This document shows positions 22,460-36,105 of a stretch of 64,000 bases of DNA, one piece after another; position 1 is the first letter of the stretch, and the number at the start of each line of letters is the position of its first letter. Under the pieces are notes generated by a model. That model searched no databases. It was not told where the DNA came from and saw nothing but the letters and a program-made list of their open reading frames with translations. The DNA comes from Hedera helix (taxonomy: Eukaryota; Streptophyta; Magnoliopsida; Apiales; Araliaceae). The position numbers and the translations under genes are program-made. Location: assembly GCA_947179155.2 (NCBI GenBank), contig OX359264.1, positions 51,497,202-51,561,201 of the forward strand, written 5' to 3'.

Positions 22460-24947
22460 CTTTTGTAATGTGAGTAAAACAATAATGCTATAGATTTTAA
22501 AATTGTTTCAAATTTCTAATGATGAGGCATTGCCGAAAACTAACATGGAAGAAGATAGTTGTTAGCTGAGTAATCAATCTCTTTTCTATCCTTTCGGGAG
22601 GAAACAAAATTAAGAAAATGAAGTGTATTTGGTAGATGATTGAGGCACATACTATATTTGATTAGCAAAATTCAATTAAAATAGGGTTGTTCATACATAT
22701 TTATGTGTAAACGTAGCATTGACTTTTAGTTGGACATATCTTTCCTTGCAAAGAAAAGATCATGATAGTAGCACACATTATCTGTCCATATATATATTCC
22801 CAATTAATAATAATTTAATGAAGAAGAAGAAAATGATGGACATTGACATACGGAAAATAATAATACTAGAACTTTTAATTCTGATTATTTGGACCCTTGT
22901 TAATTATTAAAAATGCCAAAAGGACTCATATACATTCACACACACATATATAATACATGTATATATGTGTTTAAATGTATATATGTGTGTAAACTGATAG
23001 AATTAGTGATGACATTTCACACTAAAGAAATATCGGAATGAGCATAATCAGAAAAAGTCATGGAATCGAATTTAGCCAATCACACAGAGAGAATATGGAT
23101 TGTATATAGACCCACTTAAGTACGTTGAGTTATTAGAATCTTTTACAACCCAGTGTGACCCTAAACTCCTACGCACGTTTGTGTTTATTATGCCACGGGG
23201 TTCATAAATAAAGTTCATGATCTAGAAGATTATCAGGCAAGGATCTCTATAAATCTGAATTATTTCTAATTTTGTCCAATCCGGCCTCACACAATTCATT
23301 CATTTAATTGATCCTTATGACACGGATTGGAATATTATTGAAGATTAGATCGAATTTATATTTTGAAATGTATAAAAATTTTAACAAATTATTGGATCTA
23401 TATGTATTATTTAGGTTAGTCTAGTATATTTAATTATTTTTGGGTTTGTTTATGTTTTGGACTTATTTTTAATTTTATTGAATTGTATTTATTTTTAGGA
23501 TTTAGGTAGTATAAATAGTCTCTTAGGTGTTTTTTAATGGAACAACTCTCATTATTATTTCAAAAATACAACCATTTGACAATTTTTTTATCCGACCTTG
23601 TGTTCATCAAAGTTAATTTTAGCTGAGAATTCTTGTGATTCTTTCGGTATTATGCGCATTTCGCTGTGTCACCTTGTGAATATATAATTCAATTTATTAA
23701 AAGCACTTAATATCCATTATAATTTGAGATAACCTTGTCCTACATTATCAAGTAAGGTTTGATGGAAAACATTTCTCATCTCTATTTACTTGTTTGAGTT
23801 GTTTCTCTTTTTGCAGTTTTGGTTTGAATGGATAAAAACTTATCTTGTTAACTTATGCCATAGTTACCATTTTAATTTGGAAAAAAAGAAAAACTGTTAG
23901 GAGGGGTCTATAAAGAGAATTTTCGGAAATTTATAATAAAAATAAACAAATCGTATAAATTCTTAAATTATAGAAAAGTCAAAATTAAAACACCTAAATT
24001 GGGATATTACGAGGGAAAAAAGCACACATAAATATTGAGAGATGTATAAAGTTGGTGATTCCTAAAGTCTTAATAAGAGGAGTGGGAGGAAGATTCTTGG
24101 CGTAACAAATTAGTGTAGTTGGTTGTGTTAGTAAAGCAAGTAAGGTAGGAGAGTTGAGAGTACCTCATTTTCAGGCTTATATCTCTATATTTTTCTATAT
24201 TTATAATTTTAATTGTACGTATTACGATTGTGAGTCATATTTATAATATATTAAACAGTGGTATAGTTAAGATTGTAAATATAGTGGTTTGTACCGTTAG
24301 GCTTTGTTTGTTTATTTTGTTTTGTTTTGGGCGGTGAAATAAACATTTTCACGTACAATCTATTTAGATCTGTCCAAGGGTTATAGTTATTTATCAGGTA
24401 TAATTACTGTGATCATTTTAATTTTTTGCATTTCTGCATTCGTAGAAAGAGAGCCGTACCGCGTGCTATTTGACAAATGAGAATCGAACTGCACTCACTT
24501 GTAAAGAAAACAAATTTAAACAACTATGGTCTGACTGGTTTGGGAAAACGAAATGAGCATTTCGAAAGGAATGCTCGTTCTTATGTTTGGTTACTTAAAA
24601 AGGGAAGGGAATGGATATTCTAATTAAATGAATAATTATATGTTTAAAGGAATACTTATTCCATCGGGGTGAATAAAAATTGACTATTCTATTTCAATTA
24701 ATAAACTTAAAAAAAATCATCAAAATCATGTAACTTCTTGTTCTGACCAAATATATGAATAAGAATGTCTATTGCATTCCATTTTCATTCTCATTTCCAT
24801 TTCCATTCTCATTCCCATTCCAATTCCAATGTTGTAACCAAACATACTATTAGGTTAATCAATGTTTTACTTTGAAGGACTACTAATTAATAGCAATCTA
24901 CTAGTCTCTTAGCTCCAAATTTTGAGATACATTTTTTTTATTTGTTA

Positions 24948-25221
24948 CTTCCCCTATCCTCAAAAATATGAGTAAAGTATATTTTTTTTACACGTATCAA
25001 GAAAATTAAAGTAGAAAAAAGAGAATACAAAAAGTTTCAAATTTATCCTTAGTGGCTCCACAAGATTATCTAAATTAAATGATGAGTACTTTTATTTTTT
25101 TATACTAATGAATTCCACTGAATGACATATACTTAATTACCGTTCACTTTATGTACTTTTACTAATCCTTTTGGAGGCCAAAAAATTGTACTTTTAGTCA
25201 TTCTTTTGAGGACGAAAGAAG
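24948..25221. mobile_element. TA-flanked MITE (274 bp)
   Basis: Left end CTTCCCCTATCCTCAAAAAT and right end, reverse complement, CTTCTTTCGTCCTCAAAAGA, each followed by ATGASTAAA-type sequence; TA on both sides (24946-24947 and 25222-25223). It fits the Tc1/mariner-related MITEs. The right arm contains a partial internal repeat of itself (TACTTTTACTAATCCTTTTG). Confidence 0.7.
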
Positions 25222-25351
25222 TATAAAATTATTTTAACTTTAAATAATAGTGATATAAAATTTTTAATACTTCACTACTTGTATTATAAGTTGATTGAGT
25301 ACTTTCATGACACCCTACTATATTTCTATATAATATTATTAAAAATATATA

Positions 25352-25602
25352 CTTCCCCCATCCATCAAAACTTAGTTTTTAGATTAATTTTTTTGGTCAA
25401 ATTGACTATTTTTAGAATTAAAAATTAAGTATATTTATTTATATTTTTAAACTCATAAAAATTGAAAATAGTAGTAAATTTGATATAATTATAATTTTTG
25501 GACCTATATATTTTTTTTTAAAAATAGTATAACTTTTGATTATAAAAATGATTGATTTGTCTTAAAAAGTCAAATTAAGCCAATTTTGAAAAACACCAAG
25601 AG
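25352..25602. mobile_element. Decayed TA-flanked MITE
   Basis: Left arm CTTCCCCCATCCATCAAAAC and the right arm read inward CTCTTGGTGTTTTTCAAAAT share a loose inverted pattern that continues to TTGGTCAAATTGAC/GGCTTAATTTGAC. TA lies on both sides. The arms have diverged, so the boundaries and class are less certain than for the neighbouring MITE. Confidence 0.45.
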
Positions 25603-27786
25603 TATTATATATCACACGTCCCATTTTCACACACTCATATATATATATATATAAAGAGTTAAGTGAGGCCAACCAATAATTTTTCAGCAATACGATACGT
25701 TATTAACGTGTGTGTGTGTGTGTGTGTAAAATGTAAATTGACATATTATCAAATCCCTCTCTTTCAGTTCCCCCGTCAGCGAGTAGAGAAGCTTGTGAGC
25801 CACTCGTAGAAACGTGCCTGTTGCAACTTGGAAGTAAGCGGATCAAATTAATAATTTTATATTCTTTCGGTTATTTTTAACTTGATATTTTAGGAGAAAA
25901 TATAAAAATTAAGAATATAATTAATTCTTTGTTTCATTTATCAAAATAGTTATAAAATCTTAATATTATCATTCTAAAATTCATTAAAAAAGATAAAAAA
26001 ATAAAAAATAAAAAATAAAAAAAACAAAAATAAGTTAGTATTTAATATAGGAATAATATAGAAAATTAAGTCATTAATACTTTCTTAAAATTTACAAATG
26101 ATAAATAAAAAAGAATAAATTTCATTCTCTAAAATAAAAAATAAAAAAGAGCGGAAGAACTAATTAAAAGGAAATTAATTAATAGGAAAAAACTGCCTCT
26201 AAAAACAAGATAACGTAAGACTGATAAATGAAATTACACTTGAACTATTTGAGACAACACTTATAAGTTACTACTATGCGGGAGTCGGTAGACCACCTAC
26301 CGTATCCACAAGACAAATTCATGTGTGAAGGAAACGCAAGTCAATAGAAAAGAATATCTCTTTATTTTAATGTTTCTCTTCACCGAATTTCTGATCATTT
26401 CTAGAATTTTTTTTCCTGAAATTAAATCTCCCAAATTTTAGAATTTCTAGTTAGCCATATTATCATATACATGAAAACTGCTAAATTTTCTTCATTTTTT
26501 TAAAGATAATTTTACCTTGTATATTTTGATCTCTCACTGATATTTTTCTCTCCCACAAATGCTAGGCCTTGCATTACATTAGATAATTGTTCATAAGGAA
26601 TTAATATAGCTTATTAACTAACATGTATAGTTTTTCTGTATAAAAAAATACAGTTAATATTATCAGAGTAAAAATAATGTTGCTATAATAATAAGTATCA
26701 CTTAAAGTGGTAAGTGTAGTTGTAAAATTATAAAAAATATAACTAGATATATATTTACTCTGAAAGTATTATTTTTTACTTCGATAATATTAAATGTCTA
26801 AAAAAACATGTATAGTGTTTCTTTCTTTTATTACTATTAATTATATTCAATGCCGCAGAAGAGAATCGAGAAAACCTTTACACGCTACATACCCTATTTG
26901 CAGAAAGAAAAAACAAACTCTGCGTTCCTTGTGATTTTTTTGTTCTTTGAAAATGGCAAAGAAAAAATCAGGACAAAGGAAATTTTGATTTCCTAGGAGG
27001 GGCGAGTACTATAAATAATGGACTGGCTTTGGAATTTGAAGTCCTCAAAATAAATAAAACTAATACTAGGTATCATGGTCACTTTTAGGTCATTTGTAGG
27101 GAAGTAAAGCAATTCTGCAATGAAACCCTGAAATATTTGGTTGTTTAGTTGCTTAATTTACTATCACATTATTGTTTGCACTCATTAGCCTTTAGTCTTA
27201 CTCAATTTACTCTTTACTCAACAAAAATGCTCCATCTTTTCGGATCATGAAACATAAGAGGTATTTTCTAAGGCACCTTTCTTTCTGTTAACTTTTCCAA
27301 GCTAATTATAGTCACCAAACAATTGAAATCGAATATTTAAATGTGAAATGATTTATATGTCTGCAAATCTAAAACAAAGTTGAATTGTAAATAACGTAGA
27401 TAAATTAGAGTGATACCCTTTTTAATTCCTAAATATCCTGTATGTAAATACGTTGCAATTTAATATCGATATAAATTTGTCGACTCTATTTAAATCACCA
27501 ATCAAATGAAATTAGTATCACAAATTTTAATGCTACTCCTAATGAAATCCATTTGATAGATCGGGTTTAATTAAATTGAGACAGGTAATCTTATTAGTTG
27601 TGCTAACTAATTATAGATTATATCTCTTGCACAAATGAAGTTTTTTACTATACTGTTATTTAATTATCTACTATTTTTTTGTATTTTAGTATGTGTTGAA
27701 ATGAAATTCTTACTCTTTATAAAGAAATGTTTTGTTAAAACACTCCAATATGAAGTTGTACGCTGCCTACTTTCTTAGTATATTAA

Positions 27787-27789
<3 letters not shown>

Positions 27790-27844
<55 letters not shown>
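27790..27844. repeat. (AT)n microsatellite, about 55 bp
   Basis: A perfect TA array that continues into a short (CA)n tract. Confidence 0.95.
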
Positions 27845-27847
<3 letters not shown>

Positions 27848-28883
27848 ACACACACACGTACATGCATGCTTATAATCTTCAGTATCTTTTAAGGCCTCTC
27901 GGGTGAGTTACTTCAGAATTACCTCAATTCTCTAAATGTGCCTTAATTACAATTTTTACTTGTCCCTTTTAATATTTTTGTTATATTTTCTAGTTGAAAA
28001 ATGGAAGGAAGATGATACAATATCACCTAAGCTAAACTCGTTTATAAGAAAAGTATATACAACAATACAGCTTTTTTTTTAATATTCATATATCTTGTTA
28101 TTTAAACACCCCCAATTGTTTTTAAATAATCTGTTTTAATTTAGGATAAAAAAGGAGAGACTTTGCGAATGATTATTATTATTATTACATTTTTTTATCT
28201 ACTAGTATATATATTCGTTGTCAAGTGACATGATTACTCAAAAAGCAGTTACACTACTGGTGAAACAGAAACAAAAATGGCAGAAAGAAAAACACTTTTA
28301 TTAATGAATTATCCCCATAGATAAATACACATCTCTCTTGATGTTGAATATATGTAGTAACTAATAATGTAACATGTAGTGGCGGTACAAGTGATGTCTA
28401 CAGCAGGAGTGATGTGTACCACTAGTCGAAGTTGTAACTAATGCACACAACATAAAGAAAACGACTTCATGTCAACTAATTAAAATACCCCTAAAATATA
28501 CTCCATATATATAAACTTTAATCCATTTTAAAAAGTTAGTTACTCAAGAAGAAGAACCCACGAAGTCGGCGATCTCGCTGGTCCATCTATCCAACTATGA
28601 AGGCTAACGTATTTTAGTCCGAATTTTAAATAGCCTTTTTCACATATAGTGTCAACCCGTAAATACGAATTTTTAATAAAAATATCAATAATATAAAATT
28701 TAGTCTCTTTGACCTATTCTAAAAAGTTAACTATTCAAGGAAAGCGATTAAAACCTATATCAATTAATATTAAATTACATTTGTAACCTGAATAGAGTTT
28801 GAATCATGAACCCACAAATTCTTGGCGAAAAGATAACTTTGATCATTTTAAACGAAAAAAAAAACACTATTGTCAGATTTTGA

Positions 28884-28926
<43 letters not shown>
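28884..28926. repeat. (AT)n microsatellite, about 43 bp
   Basis: An AT array with one C interruption near 28895. Confidence 0.9.
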
Positions 28927-28928
<2 letters not shown>

Positions 28929-31900
28929 CAATTTAAATTATTCTTAAAATTTTTAATTAAAATAATTTATTAAAAATTATAAAATAATTAATTTTACGAT
29001 AAGTAATATTTTAAAAATAATTTATAATATATATTCATTATTATAAAAATTTATGACAATTTTTAAGTAGAAAATATCTAAAGTGAACTCGGGAGGCTCG
29101 TATATATATATTCAACCGATCTCACACTTGGCTCGTGAAGTACTCTTAATCAAGCGTTAAACTACCCCCTCCTAACTCATCGCCATATCTGGCAAATTGC
29201 ATGTGGACCAACTTGTATAAAGTAATAACAGTTTTACTTTAATGAATGGTACACACAGCTTTAGCATCATGTTGCTATAATTGGAGTGTAATATGTGTGG
29301 TTACCCCTCCTAGTCCTTCTCAAAATGAGATTTTTTTTTTGGGTTTCCTAAGGTTTGTTAGAGGTATATTTAGGAATAATTTTTCTCCCTATTTTTAAGA
29401 TTTTAAATTTAAATACTAAAAATTGTTATTGCATAAAAATATTGGCACAAAAATTATGTTCTATGTGTCTGGTAGGAACCTTAATATACGTAAATAAATA
29501 AATTTAAATAAATAAAGAGTTAAAAGTTAATAAAACTCACATTTTGGGACAATAGTATTTAATTTTAAGTAATTTATTGCAAAGATGCAAAATCACAGAT
29601 ACTAGCAAAATTCACACACACGAGAACAAATACTTGCAAAAAAATTCAATTTTTTTTTTAGTTTTGTGAATGTCACAACTAGCAAGATAGGAGGGTATTT
29701 GAATCTTTTGGCTAGAAATAGAGCAGGAAATAAATAAGAGATGGACCAGTTACCTAATAAGCTAGTTAGTTCCTGTTAGAACAAGTAATTAAGGTTAGTT
29801 GGCCATTCTAATCAGAATAGTGGCACAACCATGTGGTGATACATACATATGTAAACATGATTAAGTTAGGAGCACTTGAAATTAACCTAACCAAAGTGTA
29901 GAAGTTTTTACTAGTTACTTCCTAATCAATAAGTTGCTAATATTCACATAAACTAATTATATTAATTACTCAAACACTTCTGGTCATTAAGCTTCTCTCT
30001 CATTCTTACGAGTACAAAATATTATGGAAACTGATATTTCTACATGATCTTCTCTTACATGAGTATAAAGTAGATCCCACCTCCATATGAGAGGAAACCA
30101 TGTGAAAATATAAAAAAATATATGTAAAAATAGTGCTCCCCAATATTATTTCATCGTGCAAAGACTATCTCTTTTTCAAATATTTACTGCACTTTTTCTT
30201 TATATATAGGATATATGGAGGAAGTTTTCTTGGTTCTATTTTTCAATTAAGCGCTATGGTTAATTATGAAGAATAAAGGTCCAAGCATCTAAAATTTGCA
30301 GAGTTTTAAGAATATGAATGTAGGGTTTGCTTGCTTGGGAGTTGGACTACTAATGGTCGATTTGATTATTAGCATTTACAGCTGTTGCATGGATAGTTTT
30401 TGGACTTTAAATGTAATATGTTGCGATGATTTTAAATAAGTTGCGTTTTAGATGAATGAAATTTTAAGATATTTTTGAACTTTTAAACACACTAAATACT
30501 AAAACTCCCTCTAACCAAATAAAGACTTGGAATTTTATTTTTGCACTGATCAGCATATGAATTTCTCGTATTGTCAAATTTAATCGGCATTAGAATTTAT
30601 TTTTTGCGAGTTGCTAGACAAGAAAATTGGGTTGGAAAGGAATCTCTTTCCTTTACCCATCCAATTCCTTTTCCAAAAGGGCAATGAATAAATGGTGTCA
30701 CAAAAAAGCAAATGCCCCCTTTCAGTGAGATGAAATACAAGCAACCCGGAGTATTGCTTTAAGTAGAAATTTTTAATAATAATAATAATAACAAAAACAA
30801 AGTGCAGTTTAAACCGTGAAAGTATAAAATTTAGGATAAAGTACAGAACCAAGGTAAAGATTAAACACAAATGAGGATGGTTCTTAGGGACATGAAATAG
30901 TTGAATTTTCTTATCTCATGGCCCAAGAAAACATTAAAATAGTTAAAATATTGTTTTCAGAAGATCAAAATACACAAAAATGTTTTTCAAGACCCGAGAA
31001 AAATGAAATTGTAAAATTTCAATTTCCAGTATATATAGGCACGAAAATAACTTCCTAGCGGCCTCAATAGAAAGGAAAATTCAAATATTAATTAAAAACT
31101 TCATATTGTGATTCATTAATCATATTCATTGATAGCCATCAATTTGTTTTATGGAATAGCTCTTACCATAATGCACACTAATTGCCGATGCAACAAGGTG
31201 CGGTCATTATATTGGAGTTAAACCAACCACACCTGCATTCAAGGGCTAAGAATCAGAATATAGAAAAGATAAGGTTTCTATATTAAGATTTAGATGATGC
31301 AGTGAAATGAGTCAAATGACATGCTCATGCATCAGAAAGAAAATGGTACAAATTTAGTTCCGAGTCAATATTAGAATGCCGCCAACATTATATATTTATT
31401 AGTTGCGTTAAGTAACAACCCAAGTCTTACTAATTAGTCTTAACTAGGATTAAATAATTCTAGTCACGTGTTTGTTTTGGATGAAATTATTTATGAAAAA
31501 ATTTAAAATAATCTCATGTTGTGTTTGTTTTATCCAAAATTATTTAAAAAATTGAATAAAAACTTACCGTTTTGACTATTATACTCTTACCGCTCGTAAC
31601 AAAGATATCTAGTCTTAGATATTACAAAAAATAAAAATACCTATTAGGACAATAATAACTATCAAATAGTTCAAAATAGACTTGAACTCGTGCGACCTAA
31701 ATAGATATTAGCAGTAATCCTAAAATTACAAGTAATGCTTGGTGAGCCCTGAAAGTTTACATATGTCCAGAGCAGGACTGACATGAAATTCTGGTATTCC
31801 CATTTTTCGAACGTGTTTGTTGTTGCACATAGACACACTTAACTTGATTTTATACGTACAGTATGGAGTACTTCTTTTTGTTGTTCTTTGAACAGCATCA

Positions 31901-32389
31901 GACCTTCAAGATTCTAAAGGCAAGGATGATAAAATCACACTTTTCCTTACAGATCTTAATTTTGAAGCCCATATGCCTAAGGAATAGCTAGTCTATCAAA
32001 CCAGGGAAATTCTTGCTAGCTAGCTAGAATAGGAAAGAGTAGTTAGCTATAAGGGTATAGGATAAGTTGGTTGACGTTAGCCAGTCCCAATGTAAGCAAA
32101 TAGATCTCTACAAGTAACTAGGAAGAGTCTGGTAATTCTTCACACATACATGTACATGATCATCACATAAAACCTTTTTCTTGCTCAAATTTCTTAAGGA
32201 CCTGGAATCCATTTATTCCTACAGAGCTTTCTCTAGTAGGATTCGGTTATAGTTTATGATAATTTCGAGCAGCGAAACAAACATGAAGTAAAATATTTCA
32301 AAACAAGCAAACACAAGAAAAGGAAGTAACTAAGTCATAAACAAACAATATCAATTTTTTTCAAGTATATGTAATATCATAATTCATAC

Positions 32390-33709
32390 CACATGCCAGT
32401 CTCCCGCCTGCGCGCATTGCCTGTAGAAAGGCTAAGTTCATGACCACCTAGAGATAGATAACCAAATGGGAGTGAGAATAAAATGAAGTCGTTACTACTT
32501 CCAACACTAAGAATATAAAGGAACAATGAAGGAAGTACTTTACATGCTGACTAATTAGAATTATCAGGTTTGCAACTCAAAATAGTCAAAATAATAAACA
32601 TGAATTTTTTTTACCCTTTCCGAGGTCATCCTCAAGTTCATGAATAACTGCATTAGGGCCAGTAAGTGGTATTTGAGCATCTCAGTTGAAATACCTATAA
32701 AGAATCAAAGGAATAAGTATAAATACACAAGAACCAAATACTTCATCAAACACTATATCTATCTACACTATTAAAAAGTAGGGCATAGCATTGAAATTTA
32801 TGTCGTGCCCCACTTTTTAATGATGTAGATGCATGTAGTGTTTGATTGTTGTGCGTGTAGACTTGTCCGAATCAAAGAGATATATAGAGCACACCTAACA
32901 CACAAGGCTTTAAGTTTTAAGCTGTACCTGGGTATCCACTATTCTTGCCTCTGCCACACCTGCATTGTAGTATACACAATTGCATTGGCAGAAATTAAAA
33001 TTTGAAATATTTTAATGTTATGATTGGCCTCCAGAAATTGGAATTGCAGCTCAAAATTGAATATCTCTACAGTTTCATGCATGTATGGTTTTTGGAGCAC
33101 TGTCAGAGTTAGTATTGGGCTTCTAAAACCAATCCATAAAACTTCTTCTCTGCTGTTGGCACATTTTATTTAGGTTTTGGACTCTGAATTATTAAAATTG
33201 AACAGACGACATTCTCAAGAACTGGACACAAATTTAAAATAAACTCCAAACTCAAAATTGCCACTTAATAGTTAATTCCAAACTCAAATTCTGATTCCAG
33301 AACCAAACTGACCAAAAATATGAGAGGATAGATAGTATACATTACTTTCGGCATTAGCAATTATGTTTCCCACGTCGCCCACATGGCGTGCTTCGCCCTC
33401 AGGAGCACCATGAGTCAAACCATTAGGATTAAAATGTGGTCCTGTAAATAATGGAGCAAATTTAAACCATTCAAAACAGAATTAAAAAGACCATTTAGAA
33501 ACTAATTCAAGCTCACAACAGAATTAATCCAAACCAGTTGAGATACACCCATTTGTGGTATCACCGAATTCGTGTTACAAAATAACCAAAATAATTACAA
33601 AATTTTAAAAATTCACATATAATTTAAAACATAACAATGCACAAAATGTTAGCCTACTAAATGAACCCATGAGCAAGTCCAGTAATTCAAACATTCACTG
33701 TTGTTGGAC
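32390..33709 (-). pseudogene. Plastid-type Cu/Zn superoxide dismutase pseudogene
   Basis: Six short minus-strand exons match plastid CSD2-type superoxide dismutase, which converts superoxide to oxygen and hydrogen peroxide. In order: about 33709-33655 (GPTTVNV-stop-ITGLAHGF), 33574-33535 (HEFGDTTNGCIST), 33441-33346 (GPHFNPNGLTHGAPEGEARH, VGDVGNIIANAE), 32959-32928 (VAEARIVDTQ), 32672-32615 (IPLTGPNAVIHELEDDLGKG) and 32447-32390 (GHELSLSTGNA...GRLACG). Copper and zinc ligand positions in GPHFNP, THGAP, RHVGD and GHELSL are still recognisable. Lesions: TGA in place of Arg at 33689-33687, loss of seven residues (VVGRALV) in the fifth exon, a four-base GCGC insertion in the sixth, and AA in place of AG before the second and fifth exons. 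The transit-peptide exons and the last VVGLTP exon are absent. A retroelement begins only about a dozen bases beyond the first exon. It retains introns, so it descends from a genomic duplication. Confidence 0.92.
32727..32876. mobile_element. Foldback (hairpin) MITE, copy 1
   Basis: A long imperfect inverted repeat. TCAAACACTATATCTATCTA with ACACTATTAAAAAGTAGGGC pairs with GCCCCACTTTTTAATGATGT and AGATGCATGTAGTGTTTGA around a loop of about 20 bases; weaker pairing extends outward. It lies in the intron between the fourth and fifth exons of the SOD pseudogene. A related copy is at 37877-38025. Confidence 0.75.
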
Positions 33710-33721
33710 CTACAAAACAAA

Positions 33722-35117
33722 CTGATGCACATAATTCATGCATTTTGTTGTCCCTAATTTTTTCCTTTTATTATATTAACTTATTTAATTAATATGTTTT
33801 ATTTTATTTTATAAGATTTAATATTTTGTTATCATAAAGTCAAAATTTTGGCGATCAAGCAATATTTAATACTCCAATTCATGGAAGAAAAGAGTTAAAA
33901 AGATTCCTATAAGGAAAAAGAAGGAGGTGGAACAATATTGGTACACAAGTCAAATCCGATCAAGGAAAATAAAGTCTCTTCTTCTTCTTCTTCTTCTTCT
34001 TCTTCTTCTTCTTCTTCTTCTTCTTCTTCTTCTTCTTCTTCTTCTTCTTTTAAATTTGAAATTGTATTAAAAAGGAAACATGAAACAAGAGGACTTCAAT
34101 CAAGTATAGCAAAGACACCAAAGGAATGCCAAAGGTGCCAGACTACACAAGAGACGAGCTAAAATTACAATTCAAGATGATCTATTTGAAGGAAGTTGAT
34201 TCTTACAAGAAATTAATTGTTGAAGCATTGACGCCTATAAATAAAGTAGTACCAAGAGAGAATGGAGATATTATATATTAGATTAAATTAGTTTATGTAT
34301 TGTATTAGTTCAGGTTAAAAGTAGAAATAGAATTAAATTAATTCTTCATTGTATGTTCGTTGGAGAATTGTTAATAAAGGGAATTTCTTATTTTATTTTA
34401 ATCTTCTTCTTCATTATCTTACTTAGTTTATTTGTTTACATGTCTAGATAAATTGTTAGATATAGGCTGAAGATGAAATTAAATAATTATTCATGATAAT
34501 ATTCTTCATCTCTTCTATTAATTGTGTTTTAATGTTTAATTATTTTCGTCTTCATATTTCGTCATTAAAATACCTTCATTTTATAATTTTTATATGATTT
34601 TTAAATTAATAAAGAGATTTTGATATATTATTGTTAAGATATGAGTTTTTCATAATCCATGCTTGCTTGAAGAAGTTGTGATGAGTTATAGTTAATCCTT
34701 AAAATTTTATAATCTATACTTGACCAAGTTCATTATAAAATTAGTAAATTAAAAGGAAGAGAGATCAAAATCATTGTTAACTTTAATTGAACTTTAATTG
34801 ATTTATTTTTTGAATTATGTACACCAAACTAGTAGCGTAATTTGAGTTATAAAAATAAAAGAAAATGAATTATTTGTTATGTTTATTGTTTAGTATATTT
34901 GCATTCCTATATTGCTTTCTTATTATTATTTTTTATCTTCTAATTAGTTTAATTAGTGTTTAGTTGTAGTTAGTTAAATTTTGTATCTTTATTTCTAATT
35001 CACATGAAATATATATTAAGGATATTTTAAAAATTAATCTAGTCTCTGTGGTTTGATACATACTTGTTCGTTCTTCAATTAGACACTTTGCACTTGCAGA
35101 TACATATTTTTATCACA
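33722..35117 (+). mobile_element. Old LTR of a Tat/Athila-like Ty3 element
   Basis: About 1.4 kb starting TGATGCACATAATTCATGCA and ending near ATCACA before a primer site. It has a CCTATAAATAAAG promoter-like box near 34231. Close to its 3' end it reads AGTCTCTGTGGTTTGATACA ... ACTTTGCACTTGCAG, a layout I know from the 3' ends of Tat/Athila-type LTRs. A long TTC array lies inside. The left edge abuts the SOD pseudogene; I could not identify the second LTR or target duplication, so both edges are approximate. Confidence 0.55.
33978..34050. repeat. (CTT)n microsatellite, 73 bp
   Basis: A perfect trinucleotide array of about 24 units. Read in one frame it gives poly-Ser; no gene is implied. Confidence 0.95.
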
Positions 35118-35126
35118 TTAATTTAT

Positions 35127-35145
35127 TGGTGTTGTTGTTAAGGAC
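35127..35145 (+). other. Decayed primer-binding site (tRNA-Asp type)
   Basis: TGGTGTTGTTGTTAAGGAC lies ten bases after the likely LTR end. It equals the usual Tat/Athila tRNA-Asp site TGGCGCCGTTGCCGGGGAC with every difference a C-to-T or G-to-A change, the pattern expected from deamination of methylated cytosine. Confidence 0.5.
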
Positions 35146-36105
35146 TAAAATTAACTTTTTATTCCTTAATTTTTATTTATTTGAATTAGTTTTTAGCTCT
35201 AATATATATATATATTTTATTTTTTATTTTTTTTTAAGGGTTATTGGAGCGGACTAAAGGTGCGAAAAGATAAAGATTTTGTTGTTTCGTTTGTCTGGTA
35301 TTTTGCATATTTACTTAAAAGAATAAAAAAAAATTAGTTTAGTTTTATTTTTATTTTTAATTTCTTATTGTTTGTTAAAAAATTAATTGTTGCATTCATG
35401 CATTCACTCACATAGTACACATCTTGTTTTGTTTTTTATTTTTCATCAATTATAAACTGTAGTGATTGCTACAGTAAAAATGTATGTCCAATTTGTACTT
35501 CTTTAATAATTCACATAATTTTAAGACACTTTATTTGTTTATAGTTTTTATTTTATTCGTGCATTTTCATTTTTAATTTAACTATATGGGCACACCTCGT
35601 AACAAGAGAATGTGGGGATTTCATCACTCTTCATTGCCTTACAAATAACCCAATTTTCATCTTGCATAATCTAGCCTAAATAAAATTAAGTTGACCTTGA
35701 CTACTAGAAATTTTGAGTTCAATTAGGACAAGGGACTTCAAGAAAAAGTCAAATTTTAGATTAATTAAACTACTAATATCTAGACAAGTGATTTATAAGG
35801 CAAACGCCTTAAGAACGTTTGCACCGTACCTACAAAGAGACTCTCACAATTCTTACATTTATTTAATTAGTAGTGTGATTAATTTCGAATTTAATGGTCC
35901 TTAATATATAACTTGAAACAACTAAGAGATGTCTAGATTTTGTTTAAGTTAACCATAGAATTAGGGTTTTTATTTTTATTTTTTGTGACTTTCGTGATTA
36001 GTTGCCTATTTGTTTAGTGATTTGTGGAAACATGAAATCTTATTTTAATTAGAATAATACTTTTTCTTTGACCGAAGAACCCTATGAAAATTTTAATATA
36101 CACCA

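Larger units (their letters stand above)
19901..32389. other. 12.5 kb without recognised genes
   Basis: AT-rich sequence with microsatellites and MITEs listed separately. Around 23.3-23.7 kb a GTATAAATAGTCTC box followed by TTAATGGAACAAC resembles the R region of an LTR or TRIM element, but no partner end was found. Between about 24.5 and 24.85 kb, GTTTGGTTAC and GTAACCAAAC flank CATTCC/GGAATG repeats, which looks like a MITE with uncertain ends. A short ACGTAGGTGGTCTACC-type hairpin lies near 26.28 kb. No tRNA or rRNA gene was seen. Confidence 0.5.

Noticed and set aside
33938..34162. Poly-Ser open frame of 74 codons
   Set aside because: It is the translation of the CTT array, inside a probable LTR.
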